Positions 40,754 through 50,669 of a DNA stretch of 64,000 nt are shown one piece after another (within the stretch, counting starts at the first letter, position 1; each line of letters starts with the position of its first letter). The stretch is from Pyropia yezoensis (taxonomy: Eukaryota > Rhodophyta > Bangiophyceae > Bangiales > Bangiaceae). The stretch lies in contig CM020620.1 of the NCBI GenBank assembly GCA_009829735.1, forward strand, positions 10,599,420 through 10,663,419. Direction: 5' to 3'. Both the position numbers and the translations under genes were made by a program. The notes beneath the pieces are model-generated. The model did not search any database and was not told where the DNA came from. It was given only the letters and a program-made list of their open reading frames with translations.

Positions 40754-42459
40754 TCACGCCACCGTACCTCGTCTTCTGTAGGCCGCTCGAGCCCCCCCCT
40801 CTACCGCCGCCGCCCCCCCGGTCGGAACCGCCGGCGACTCCCCCCCCGGCGACAGTCGCCCAACCAGGTAGTCTGTCGTCGCGCGCAGCACAGCCACCTC
40901 CTCACGGAGGGCGACGCGCTCGGGTCCTCCCCCCGAGGCGGAGGAGCCCCCCCCCCCCCCCCAAGGAGACCACCCCAGCCCTTTTTCTTCTTCTTCTTGG
41001 CCGCGATCGCCGACGCTGCGGCGGCAGCCGTGCCCGCATCGGCCGCCACCACCAGCACATCGCGAAGGAGGTCCAGTTGCGCCTCGAGAGCGTGCACCCG
41101 TGCCTCCACCTCGTCGCACTCGGTGCACGAGACGAAGGAAGAACCAGACGGTTCACCATCCCCGCCCGCGGCTCCACACAACGGTAAGGCCGCCGCGCCG
41201 CCGCCGTCAAGCACCGCGTCGCCATCGACGTCGTCGTCATCCTCGATAGACACCACCGGAATCGCCGGCGGGGCGCCAAGGGCGGGCGCCGCCGACACCC
41301 AGCGGCCGCCACGGCCACCCCCGCCACGCACCTCCTCCCCATCCACCGAAAGCAGCGTGTCGGCCGAGGCGGGGCCGTCACGGCTGCCGGGGGAGTTGCG
41401 CCGCGGCCGCCGCCGGGCCCCCCCCCGGCTGTCTGAGCCGTCGCCGCCGCGCCCGCCGTCGCTGCTGCCGCCTGTGCCCTGTGGAACAGACGACAGGGAG
41501 GACGCAGACGACACGCGCGAGACAGCAAGGCTCGGTGGGTCGGCCGGCGTGCCCACCAGCGGGGGGGACGGCGGTGGTGGGCGGCGGCGGAGGAAGGTGG
41601 CACCAGGCCGCAACCGCGGACCATCGTTGGGCGACACGCCAGGTATGACGCCGCTGCCATTAACGCCGCTGCCGCCGTCACCACCACCACCACCACCGCC
41701 GCCACCACCCGCAGACAATGGGCCACCGCCGCCGCCGGCGCCACCAACAGAAGAGGCGGGCGAGGGCGTGGCGCCGCCGCCCAACACAGGCGTGCTGCCG
41801 CGTCCGCCGAGGCCGCTGGGCGACAGCATCATGGTCGCCCCCCGCCGCAGGCGCGGCATCGGCGGCGCCCCCGGTTGCGGATGCGCGGCCGGCACGCCCG
41901 CGGCGGCGGCGGGGGCCCCGCCGACTCCGCCACCGGGAGCGCCGGGGGTGGCACCGCCGGGAAAGGGGGACCGCAACGCAAAGGACATGCCCCGCCGCAA
42001 GGGGGGCGGTGGGGGCGTCGGTCCGCCACCAACACCGGCGGGCGCACGCATGGTGGCGGCGGCAACGGGAGGGGCGGCGGCGAAAGCGGTGGACAACAAG
42101 AAAAAAAGTGTGCCAGGAGCGGCGACAGCTGCAGGCGGCGGGGGGGGGGGCGAGCACGACGGGGACGTTGGCGAGGTAGGGAGGAGCGAGCAGGTGCTGT
42201 AGCAGCCGGCAGTGAGAGGCGGTGTGCGCGGGCAGTGGGCGGCCACGTCCAGGCGGCGCAGGTGTGGGTGAGGCGCCCAGACGCCGCTGGGTGGGTCCCC
42301 CACGTGGGGGCCACCTGCAGCGTTGGGAACCTGGCGGTCCACGCGGGTCCGAGGACGAAACGGCCCTTCCAATGGTTGCGTGTTAACGGTGACTCCCGCC
42401 ACCTTGTCGGCCGTTGGCACCGTTGGGGGGGGTGTGGGGCCGCTGCGGAACGTGGCCAA
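40754..42459 (-). CDS. Gly/Pro-rich protein with coiled coil, frame break at a C-run
   Basis: No family is recognised. The minus-strand frame runs from about 42459 (or from ATG 42051) through Pro/Gly-rich sequence with a short LRRGMSFALRSPF element repeated loosely as RLRRGATMMLSPSG and RLRPGATFLRRRP, then an acidic patch. A coiled coil follows (CTECDEVEARVHALEAQLDL) and a Lys run. At the 16-base C-run (40947-40962) the better frame changes and another helix follows (ERVALREEVAVLRATTDYLV). The break therefore looks like a homopolymer length difference rather than a true end. Confidence 0.45.
42157..42194 (+). repeat. 38-bp dispersed motif (third copy of the 47.6-kb inverted repeat arm)
   Basis: ACGACGGGGACGTTGGCG and the following GGTAGGGAGGAGCG recur at 47666-47702 and, inverted, at 47593-47629. 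Confidence 0.75.
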
Positions 42460-43943
42460 AGCTTACACGGAGCGTATGAGTGCTTGTGGGGGAGGGCCTG
42501 CCTGTTCGAGAATGAATTGAGTGATGTGCTTGGTCCCTGTGTTCTTTCGGGTTTTGGTGTTCAAAATGTGACAAGGTCCGGTCATCATTCAGACCCTCTC
42601 AGGAGCTCCGCCATTGGCTGGCCCCGGCACCCCCCCCTCCTTCCTTGCACAGGACCGCGGACAGTCCTCGCATGCGCGGCACGGACGGTGCGGACGGTTC
42701 AAAATAGGGACCACGCAGCAGACTATGTATTCATGTACATGTGTACTGTACCTAGGTATCAAAGTTCATTCGGTGGAGCAAACTGTACAGTACCTGTGGC
42801 TTGACTGTAAACGGTGGCCTAAACCTTGTCTGACTGGCAGAGCTGACGGCAAGATACGTACGTGGAATGGTCTGGGGAATGCTGACCGCACGTCAGTGTC
42901 ACGATTGACTTTTGACCATCTGACTGTGTCATCATCGACTACTGTATCTGTCTATTACTACTTGTCACTCTCTGATCGTCACTCTCTGATTGTCTGACTG
43001 TCGGACTAGCTGACAGACATGCTGACAGACATGCTGACAGCGTAGTGTACGTGTACAGGCTGCCAAAAATCACCACTTGAATCGACTGACACTCACGGAG
43101 TTACAACGTCGGCATTGTATCGCCTGTATTTGTTGATGCGCGACTGGCACTGTGATCTACCAGACGGTCGCGGTCTGTCGACTGCCTCGGCTCCCTCCCG
43201 CTCGTTGCTACATATCGGGCTTGGCTCCGCTGCTGACAATCGACACCGCGGTTGCGTGACGTCCTTCGGTGCTCCCCGTTGCCGATGGCGGCCGATTGCA
43301 CGCCCCCCTCTGCTCCTTCCTCGTTCAGTCGCGCCTCTGTACGGGGGGGAACACGACGACGTGACACGGCGGCACAGCTGCGCGTTCCTGGCCGCGCACG
43401 CGTTGACGCTCACTCTCCCAGCGGTGGGGCCGACCCCTTGGTCGCCTGCTGTGGTTGATCATTCCCATGGAACGCTTTCCCTGACGCGGCGGTGACTGGT
43501 GGGGCGGACTGCCTGCCTGGCTGCAGGTGGTCAGTCGGCGCAGCGGCTTGCGCGGTGGGGCCCCGGTGGGGGCGGGGGGGAGGGATGACCTCCTGGGCAC
43601 CCCCTGGCGGTGGCCTCTTGGGAACGCGGGCTTGACGACGCCAGGCGACTTGTCACTCCCTGCGGTCGGCGTGACCGCCTCCCCCGTTCTGTGTGTGTGC
43701 ACGTCTGGTCCCGCCCGCGGACGCGCTCATCCCCGGGCGGCGCCACCGGTGTTACCCCCGCCGTTGGCTTCCCCGCTCCCCCCTCGACGCCGCCGGTCTG
43801 TCTGCGGCCGCGCTTGGTGCTGTGCGCTGCCGCCGCTTGTGTGGTCCTTGTGCGCAGACGCGCTGCGCGCGGTGGTGTTGTTGGACTTGCGGCGGGTGGG
43901 GCGACCGGGCGGCGCTGGGTGGCGGGCGGGCCGGCCTTGCGCC
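42460..43943. other. Intergenic region
   Basis: 42.5-43.1 kb is lower in GC with short tandem words (GCTGACAGACAT twice near 43010-43035). 43.1-43.9 kb is GC-rich and precedes the membrane-protein gene. No gene is supported. Confidence 0.4.
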
Positions 43944-44957
43944 ATGGCTCCGAGTCGGATTCTTGCAGCGGCCGCGGTGGTGGCCGTCGCGGCTGTGGGT
44001 GCGGCCGCTGGCGGCGTGGCAGAGGCGGCGCCAGCGGTGGGGGGCGGTGATGGTGCGCTCGCCGGGTGGTCCGTTGGCCGGTGGGTGGTGGTGGCGACGG
44101 CGCGGGCCCGGTGGGGGGGGTGGGCGCCCGGCGCCCCCGTCGACGCCACGTCGCGACAGATCCCTGAGGATGCGCCGCCCAACCCCCCCGCCGAGGGCGA
44201 CGCGGCGGCCGCCACCGGTGCACCGAGTGCGCTGGTCAACACGGCCACGCTGCAGGCGGTACCATCGGTGGTGCCGTTTCGCAACTCCCTTCTGTTTGCG
44301 AACCTGTTTGTCGAGGGCACCAACTTTACCGACCCGATCAACGAGCGGATCATTGGGTGCAGCTCAAGGGCCGAGGCGTCGGGCGTAGCGGCCGGCTCGT
44401 GGGACCTGGTCAACGCCACTCGTTTCACAGACAGCCTCCTACAGGCCATCTACGCGGTAGTCGTGGAGGACAGCCACACGGGCGGCTTTTCGTTGCGGTG
44501 GGTCGAGTACGTGCGGTCGGGTGGCCTGGCGGCGTGTGCGGGCCTGCCCGACGGCTCCACCGCCGCGTCTGTCGCGCCGTTTGACACGCGCGCGTCGGTT
44601 GCGACGCCCGCCCGCACGTTTGGGGTGTGGGTGCCCGCGCTACTCATTGGCCTCGCCGCCGTTGCGGCGGTGCTGGGCATTGCCGGCTACGCGCTGGCAC
44701 ACATGCGGCGGCACTATGAAAAGGCGGACCTAGCCGACCCGGACGCCCCCGAGTTTGCGACCGTTGAGGAGGCGCGCGACGTGGAGCGCGCGGACAGTGA
44801 CGACGACGATGAAGACGACAGCGGGTACGACTCGGAGCAGGAGATCCTGCCAGTGGGTGGTTCCGCCAGCGGCGGCAGCGGCAGCGACGCCCGGGCGGCG
44901 CCGGCGGTGGCGGCAGTGGCGACCGACGTGGACGCGGTGGGCGTGGCGCCAACCTAA
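43944..44957 (+). CDS. Single-pass type I membrane protein, unknown family (paralogue A)
   Basis: 337 residues from ATG 43944 (GCC-ATG-G). An N-terminal signal peptide (ILAAAAVVAVAAVGAAAGG) is followed by a low-complexity stretch and a compact ectodomain. Sequons include NFT in VEGTNFTD and NAT in LVNATRFT; Cys are in IIGCS and LAACAGLPDGS. One membrane helix follows (VPALLIGLAAVAAVLGIAGY), then a basic stop (RRHYEKADLADPD) and an acidic tail (DSDDDDEDDSGYDSEQE). The same ectodomain, helix and YEKADLADPD motif recur in the gene at 49063-50669. The function is unknown; the design suggests a cell-surface or endomembrane receptor-like protein. Confidence 0.7.
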   Translation: MAPSRILAAAAVVAVAAVGAAAGGVAEAAPAVGGGDGALAGWSVGRWVVVATARARWGGWAPGAPVDATSRQIPEDAPPNPPAEGDAAAATGAPSALVNTATLQAVPSVVPFRNSLLFANLFVEGTNFTDPINERIIGCSSRAEASGVAAGSWDLVNATRFTDSLLQAIYAVVVEDSHTGGFSLRWVEYVRSGGLAACAGLPDGSTAASVAPFDTRASVATPARTFGVWVPALLIGLAAVAAVLGIAGYALAHMRRHYEKADLADPDAPEFATVEEARDVERADSDDDDEDDSGYDSEQEILPVGGSASGGSGSDARAAPAVAAVATDVDAVGVAPT

Positions 44958-45449
44958 ATAGGAGCGCCCCTCGAGGAGGGGTCGTCGGTGTCTCGGTGCA
45001 GCGGATGGCAGACGGGGCGGTGGCGGGTTGCGCGATGGTCACCTTGCCCCGCAGCGTTTTACTTTGCACCGACTGGCAGCAGGCGGCTGGCGGGCGTCGC
45101 GCCGCTTGCCGTGCCCCGTTTGCACTGCTGTGGCCCGTGCGCGACCGCCCCTCTTACACCCCCACGGTCCCTCCAGCCAGGGATGTTAATTATGACTCGG
45201 TCCCACTCCGTCTATGTTCTACTCTTTATGTTTCTTGCAAGTTTGCCCCCTCCCCCCCTCCTTTCACACACGTCCCGTGGCGTCCACCCTCCTGCCCCTA
45301 AACACCTACACCTATACCGCTTGGCTGGGACCTCGAACGCTGTGCCTGCCGCGTAAGGGGTGGCCGCCCCGCAAACCCGACGCGGCCCCTCCTTCCCCGA
45401 CGGGTCGTCGTCGTCGGCCTCCCTCCCCCTCCTTCGCAGCTGTCACCAC
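44958..45449. other. Short intergenic region
   Basis: 3' flanks of two convergent genes. No coding sequence is supported. Confidence 0.4.
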
Positions 45450-45539
45450 TTATGCAGGCCCACCCCCAACATGCGCCGCAGCTCCCCCCCCTCCCCCCCC
45501 CGCCCCCCCATCCTCTCCCACGCCCCCGCCCTGCCGCCG

Positions 45540-45570
<31 letters not shown>

Positions 45571-46004
45571 AGTCCCGCGGCATCCCGAAACGCCGCCAAC
45601 GCTGGCGCGGCCGCCGCGCACCCTTCACACACACCCCACCGTTCCCCCACAGTCGCACAATCAAACTGGGGCTTGCCAAGCTCCGCGTTGACCTCATTGT
45701 GGGCGGCGCACAGCCACGCCGGGAGCGCCCCCCCGCCGCGCACGTCGGGCGGGCGGCGGGCCAGGATGGCACGGAAGGAGGCGGCACACGGGGCGCAGGG
45801 GTAGAGGGCGGCAAAGTCGGTGAGAAAGCGGGCCATCCGTGACGACTCGGCGGGGGTAGGGGTGGGGGGGTAGGCCGCCGCCAGGGTGTGGAGGAAGATC
45901 CACGTCGCGCGGCCGAGCGTCTCGGGGGTGACCGGCCCCGCCGCCTCCTCGTCGGGGGGGGCGGCGGTGGGAAGGGAGGAGGGGGGGACGGCAGGCGGTG
46001 TCAT
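45450..46004 (-). CDS. ERV1: ERV1/ALR-type FAD sulfhydryl oxidase
   Basis: About 184 residues from ATG 46004. The Erv1/Alr domain is clear: LGRATWIFLHTLAAAYP, the active-site YPCAPC, and AWLCAAHNEVNAELGKPQFDC, the flavin-binding WxxxHN-type helix. It should reoxidise Mia40 in the mitochondrial intermembrane space. The N terminus has no Cys, so the shuttle disulfide of yeast and animal enzymes is absent there. A C-terminal CEGC after ERWGV could take that role, as the C-terminal pair does in plant enzymes. The region after AAGLGG is read through a 30-base C-run on the plus strand (45541-45570), so the annotated C terminus is uncertain. Confidence 0.85.
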
Positions 46005-46496
46005 GGTGAGAAAGATGGGTGGGAGGCGGGGGCGGGAAAGAGCGAGGAAAGAAGTGTGGGGACAGGGGGCTAGGAGGGAGGGGCAAGGTGGTGAAACAGG
46101 TTCTGTCGTTGACAGCCGGTGCAGCTTGAGTCCCCGTCACTGGGCTCGCTGTTCCATTGAGGGGATCACGCACAGCACAGGGCCTCCTTACAAGCCCAGA
46201 CACGAGCGGGAGCTCTATTTAAGTCCAGTGTCACCGCCAGTTAATGGCCGGGCCAGCGCTCCATGCTTTGGGGCGATGAAAATCGCATCGTCCAATGAGG
46301 AAGCATCTTACCTCTATTTTATCTGCTACCGCAGGCCAACCAGCGCTCAGAGATCGTCACTCTGTGAGATCCTACTGGTCCGTTGTTGAGCTGAGAGCAG
46401 CAGCTCGGTGCCAGCGTTGCAAGCTGACAGAATGCAACACGTGTGATCATCAACTCCATTGTATCCAAGCAATTGGGAGAGTACTCGAGAACAGAG
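46005..46496. other. Upstream region of ERV1
   Basis: Purine-rich near 46010-46080, then ordinary sequence up to the non-autonomous transposon. No gene is supported. Confidence 0.4.
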
Positions 46497-47112
46497 GCAG
46501 TGCCCCTCATCCCGACGTTGCGCGCAACGCCTGATTCGGTGCGTTTTCTTGTTGAACAGCTTGCGGAGGTCTCTGCGCAACACAGAAATTCAACAAGCAT
46601 TGCAGTCGTCAACAAAGCGCGCCGCATCTCTTGTTGGGCAGTCTGTTTGGTAGGATGGTAATTGTTGCGTTGCGTATCAGAACCCCCGAAGGCATCCAAT
46701 GAGCTGGCAGAGAACTGCTCAAAACCCAATAAGTGAGCCCAGTAGCCCCCGCGGGGAGGCAAGATGCGCCTGAAGCACACTGCCCTCCGCAATGCATGCT
46801 GATCTGAGCAGACATTCCAGCAAACTCTTGCGCGCCGCTGGCCTCTCGCCATGTGGAAGCGCTTTTGCTTAATCTTCGGGGTCACCGCTACTTGTGGCAG
46901 AGGTACCATCGCGGAGCACAGGCCGTTGCGCTTCACCCCCACTGACCGAGGCTCGCAACGGTGACCCCGCCGCGGCTACACAAGCTTGTGTAGATAAAAA
47001 GGGGGAAAAACGGGGAGGAATGATGCTGTGGGAGGGGGGGTCACAACGATCCGCGCAAAGCCAAAACATCGATTTCGCACGATTTCCGAGACGCCGTTTT
47101 AAGGGGCACTGC
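46497..47112. mobile_element. Non-autonomous relative of the pogo-like transposon (about 616 bp)
   Basis: Bounded by GCAGTGCCCCT (46497-46507) and its reverse complement AGGGGCACTGC (47102-47112). The first ~125 bp match, inverted, the promoter-side end of the transposase element at 23085-23203. The rest is unrelated to it and has no transposase, so it should depend on the enzyme encoded at 21638-22885. Confidence 0.7.
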
Positions 47113-49062
47113 GCTGGGCGTGTTTGCCAACCCTATGTCTGACGAAGAGGCCCGACAGGGCGACGCCGTGATGCACCGCCAGTACGTCAACAATTGTACC
47201 ACTTCTTCTGCAACGTTTCCATCTGTCAGACGGGGGGGTTTGAGGTGGGAGGGCGCGCGTGCCGAGGGTCACGCGGCGAAGCGCACCGGTTCCTGTGCGG
47301 CGCCCCTTGCCATACGGGCGACGCACCAAACGTATCCGTGTACCAGAAGGTGCAACGCACTTCGTGCGGTGCGTCGCGCGCCCCTCTCGTCAACCCCTGA
47401 GGCGCAGTCGCCATGTCGATGGGTGGGAGGGGGGGGTATAGGCTACCCCCATCCGGCAGAGCCGGGACGTCGTCGTATCTGTCGCGGAAGGTGTGACCGT
47501 GGCCGCCAACTGGTGGGGGGGAGGGGGTGGGCGGCAGCAGCGGCGGCGGCGGGGTCGGCGGCGGCGGCGGCAAGGCAACGACAGACCCGCACCTGTGCGC
47601 TCCTCCCTACCACGCCAACGTCCCCGTCGTGCTCCCAGTCGTGCTCCCCACCCGGGAGGGCAGCTCGACGGGGACGTTGGCGGGGTAGGGAGGAGCGCAC
47701 AGCGGCGACAATAGCAGAGAGCCGTGGCGGCGGACGAAGGGGGGAAGGGGGGGAGGATTGGCTGTGCGCCTGGCATGTGGCTTCCCAGTGCCCTGTATCC
47801 GTCCCACTGGCTGCCGGTGGCGGCGGTGGCGGCGACCAACCGACACCACTCCCCGCTCACGGTTTGCCCCCCCCGCGGTCCCCCCCGGCGGGTCCCGGTC
47901 CGACTGGGGCCCGCCCGCCCGCCACGCCACCGTCGCGGGAATCCAGACCAACGGGGCTGTGCGGGGCCACGCGTGCGCAGGACCCCGCGCCGCGGGAGGG
48001 ACGGGGCGGTCGGCCGAGGGGGGGGGGGGCGCTGCACCCGACGGGCGTGCCACTGCCATGCCCGTCTGACGGCGGGGACGCGCGGCGGCACGCCCGCCCC
48101 GTGCCGTCGTGGACGGTGTCTCCCGCCGTCTGACCTGCCCCTTTGGCCGCGGGCACGCCCCCAACCCGCCGGTTCCCCGTCGTTGGTGTCCTCCCCCATG
48201 CCCCGCCAATGACCCCACGGCGGTGCCGCCGCCTCCAGCGCCCCACACGAAGGCTGTCCCCCCTCCCCCGCCCCGCCCCGCAGCCCTGCCCCACCACATC
48301 ATTGCCGTGCGTTGGTCCACCACAGGCGCCACATCGTAACCAACAAGAAGGAAGAGGAGAGGCAGCGCCAAGAGGACCGATGCACGCGGGGCGGGCAGAG
48401 GCCGGCGTGTTGTTCCACCCCCGCCCGCCCACGAGGCCGCCGCGCCGCGCCCGCCCCCCCCCCCGCCCCCCCCACCCCGCTTTACGGCTCTGGCACCGCC
48501 AGGGTCCATACCGCTGGCGCCGCCGCCCTGTCGCACCCGTGCCACCGCCCTGGCCCGCCACGTCCTGTCACGGTCCTTTCCAACACCCCCCCCCCCCCCC
48601 CCCTTGTCTGCGCGGTGGCGGCGACGGCGGCGGTGGTGAGGGCGACAGCGCCGCCAGCCAGAGGTGCAGAGTGGCAATGCCACCCATGATGGAGTCACAC
48701 GCTCCCCTCCCCTCCACCGCAACCTTCTGTACGAGCAGAGGACAAGGACGTGCAGGCAGTTGCGGCTGGGCAAAAACGTTGCAGCGAGTGAGAGAGTTAC
48801 AGAACCGCACACCTGACCTTGCTTTACGGTGGAGCGCGGAAAGAGGAAGAATGGCAGCGTCTGAACACTACCTGCATACCGGGCGTCCCCCCCCCGCCTC
48901 CCACCCCCGCCTCCGCCGCCAAGTACTGTGGCAGCCACCGGCCGGCTAAACGAGCCACCGGGACCGACCAGCAAACAAGCGCACCGCGCCGCGCGGCTGC
49001 GGCGCCAGCTCCCCGGCGCAACCCCCCCCCCCCCCCCCCCACACCCCCCCTGCCCCCGACTC
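47113..49062. other. GC-rich region without a supported gene
   Basis: Several overlapping frames on both strands show no recognisable domain and are rich in Pro, Arg and Gly. The only clear structure is the inverted repeat at 47593-47702. Confidence 0.4.
47593..47702. repeat. 37-bp inverted repeat, one mismatch, 36-bp spacer
   Basis: Arms 47593-47629 and 47666-47702 pair with a single mismatch (CTGTGCGCTCCTCCCTACC and on). A third copy lies at 42157-42194. Confidence 0.85.
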
Positions 49063-50669
49063 TCACACCTGGTTGGCCGCTGGCTCACCCGCCATCGCGG
49101 CCGCCGGCGGCGGCGGCGTCGGCGAGGCGCCGCTATCATCATCGTCCTCCTCATCGTCCGTCTCCCCGCCCGCCCCGCCCGCCGCGCCCGCCCCGCCCGC
49201 CGCCACCACCACCGGCGAGGCGGGGGTGGCCCACGGGGCGCCGTCTGGGTCGGCCAGGTCGGCCTTGTCATAGTGCCGGCCGAGCCGCCCCAGCGTCACC
49301 GCCGCCGCCGCCAGCACCGCCACCCCCCCCGCGGCGCCAATGAGCATGGCCGGGATCCACACCGCCACCCCCCGGCGGCGCACCCCCGGCACCGGGTTGG
49401 CGTCGTACGGCGCCACCGACGACGCGGCCGACCCGTCCGGGAGGCCCGCACACGCTGCCAGCGCGCCCGACCGGACGGCCGCCACCCAGCGGGTGGCAAA
49501 GCGGGAGGTGGCCCCCTCGGGGACGGCCACCACGTAGGTGGCCTGCAGGAGGGTGGGGGTGAAGCGGGACGCGTTGACCAGCGTCCAGTCACGGGGGGGG
49601 GTGCCCGACGCGGCGGCCGTGGCGCTGCACCCCACAATGCGGGCGGCGAGGGCGTCAGTAAAGTTGGTGCCGTCGAGGAAGAGCGCCGCCGCCTGGAGGG
49701 TCACCCCCCAGGGGACATTGCGGGGGAGCGGCGAGAGAGTCGCGTTGTTGACCAGGGGGAAGACGGGGGGGGGGGGGGGGTTGCCGCCGCTGCCGCCGCT
49801 GCCTCTGCTGCTGCCGTCGCCGACGCCGCCGCCGCCGCTGGTGGCGTGCTTGTTGTCGTCACGGCGGGCGCGGCGGCCGCCCCGGCGTCTGCCACACCGG
49901 TTTGCACCGTGGTGGGGGCGCCGGGGGCGGCCTGCCGGGCCGCGACGGCGGGGGCCCAGCCACGGGTGTCTGCCGGCGCCTCCCAACCAGCGGCGGGGGC
50001 CCAGGCCGCCGTGTCTGCCGACGCCCCCCGACCAGGCGAGGTGGCCCACGCCGCCGTGTCGGCCACCGCCGCCTCTGCCACCACCCGCGGCAGCGGCGGG
50101 GCGGCGGCAGCGGCGGCGGCGGCCGCCGCCCCGCCCGTCGTGGCCGCCCACCGGGACGCCCGCCGTAGGCGCAGGAGCGCCGGCGATGCCGCGCCGCCCA
50201 AAGGGGGACTGTCGGCCGCCGCCGCCGCGCCCGTCGCGGCCAGCCACCGGGACGCCCGCCACGGGAGCGCCGGCGGTGCCGCCGCGGCGACCAAAGGCGG
50301 GGTGTCGGCCGTCGCCCCCACAGACAGCCGCCGCGCCGACCGCTGCGCCGCCGCCCGCCGCCACGTAGACAGCAGCAGCAACGGCGGCGGCGGCGGTGGC
50401 GGTGGCGGCGACGGCGGCGGCCCGTCGGGGGCGGCCCACCGCAGACGCACCGGCGTCGTCACTGCCGCTGCCATGGCGGCATCTGCCGCTTCTGCAGGGG
50501 AGGGCCCGTCGGTTGGGCTCTGCGGCCGCCACGCCGCCGCAGCCCCCGACGTGGCGACGGCCACCAGCGCCACCGCCGCCGCGGCCCACACCACCGCCCG
50601 CCCGTCGCTGCGCATCATGCTCACCAACAGGGGCCGCCACCTGCCCCCCGCCGCCCGCACCGCTCGCAC
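49063..50669 (-). CDS. Single-pass membrane protein, unknown family (paralogue B), frame break at a G-run
   Basis: Paralogue of the 43944-44957 protein on the opposite strand. The 5' frame gives a signal peptide (AVVWAAAAVALVAVATSGA) and a long Ala/Pro/Thr-rich spacer. At the G-run 49765-49780 the frame changes, and the conserved part follows: NATLSPLPRNVP, FLDGTNFTD, IVGCSATAAASG, LVNASRFTPTLLQATY, AACAGLPDGS, the membrane helix (VWIPAMLIGAAGGVAVLAAA), RHYDKADLADPDG and an acidic tail (DDEEDDDDSG). The split is best read as one gene with a homopolymer length change. Its spacer is much longer than in paralogue A. Confidence 0.65.

Noticed and set aside
40184-42202. 672-codon plus-strand frame
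   Set aside because: It is rich in Pro/Arg without a domain; the minus strand of the same interval gives coherent coiled coils.
47607-49271. 554-codon minus-strand frame
   Set aside because: Arg/Gly/Pro-rich with no recognisable domain, overlapping equally long frames on the other strand and the membrane-protein gene.
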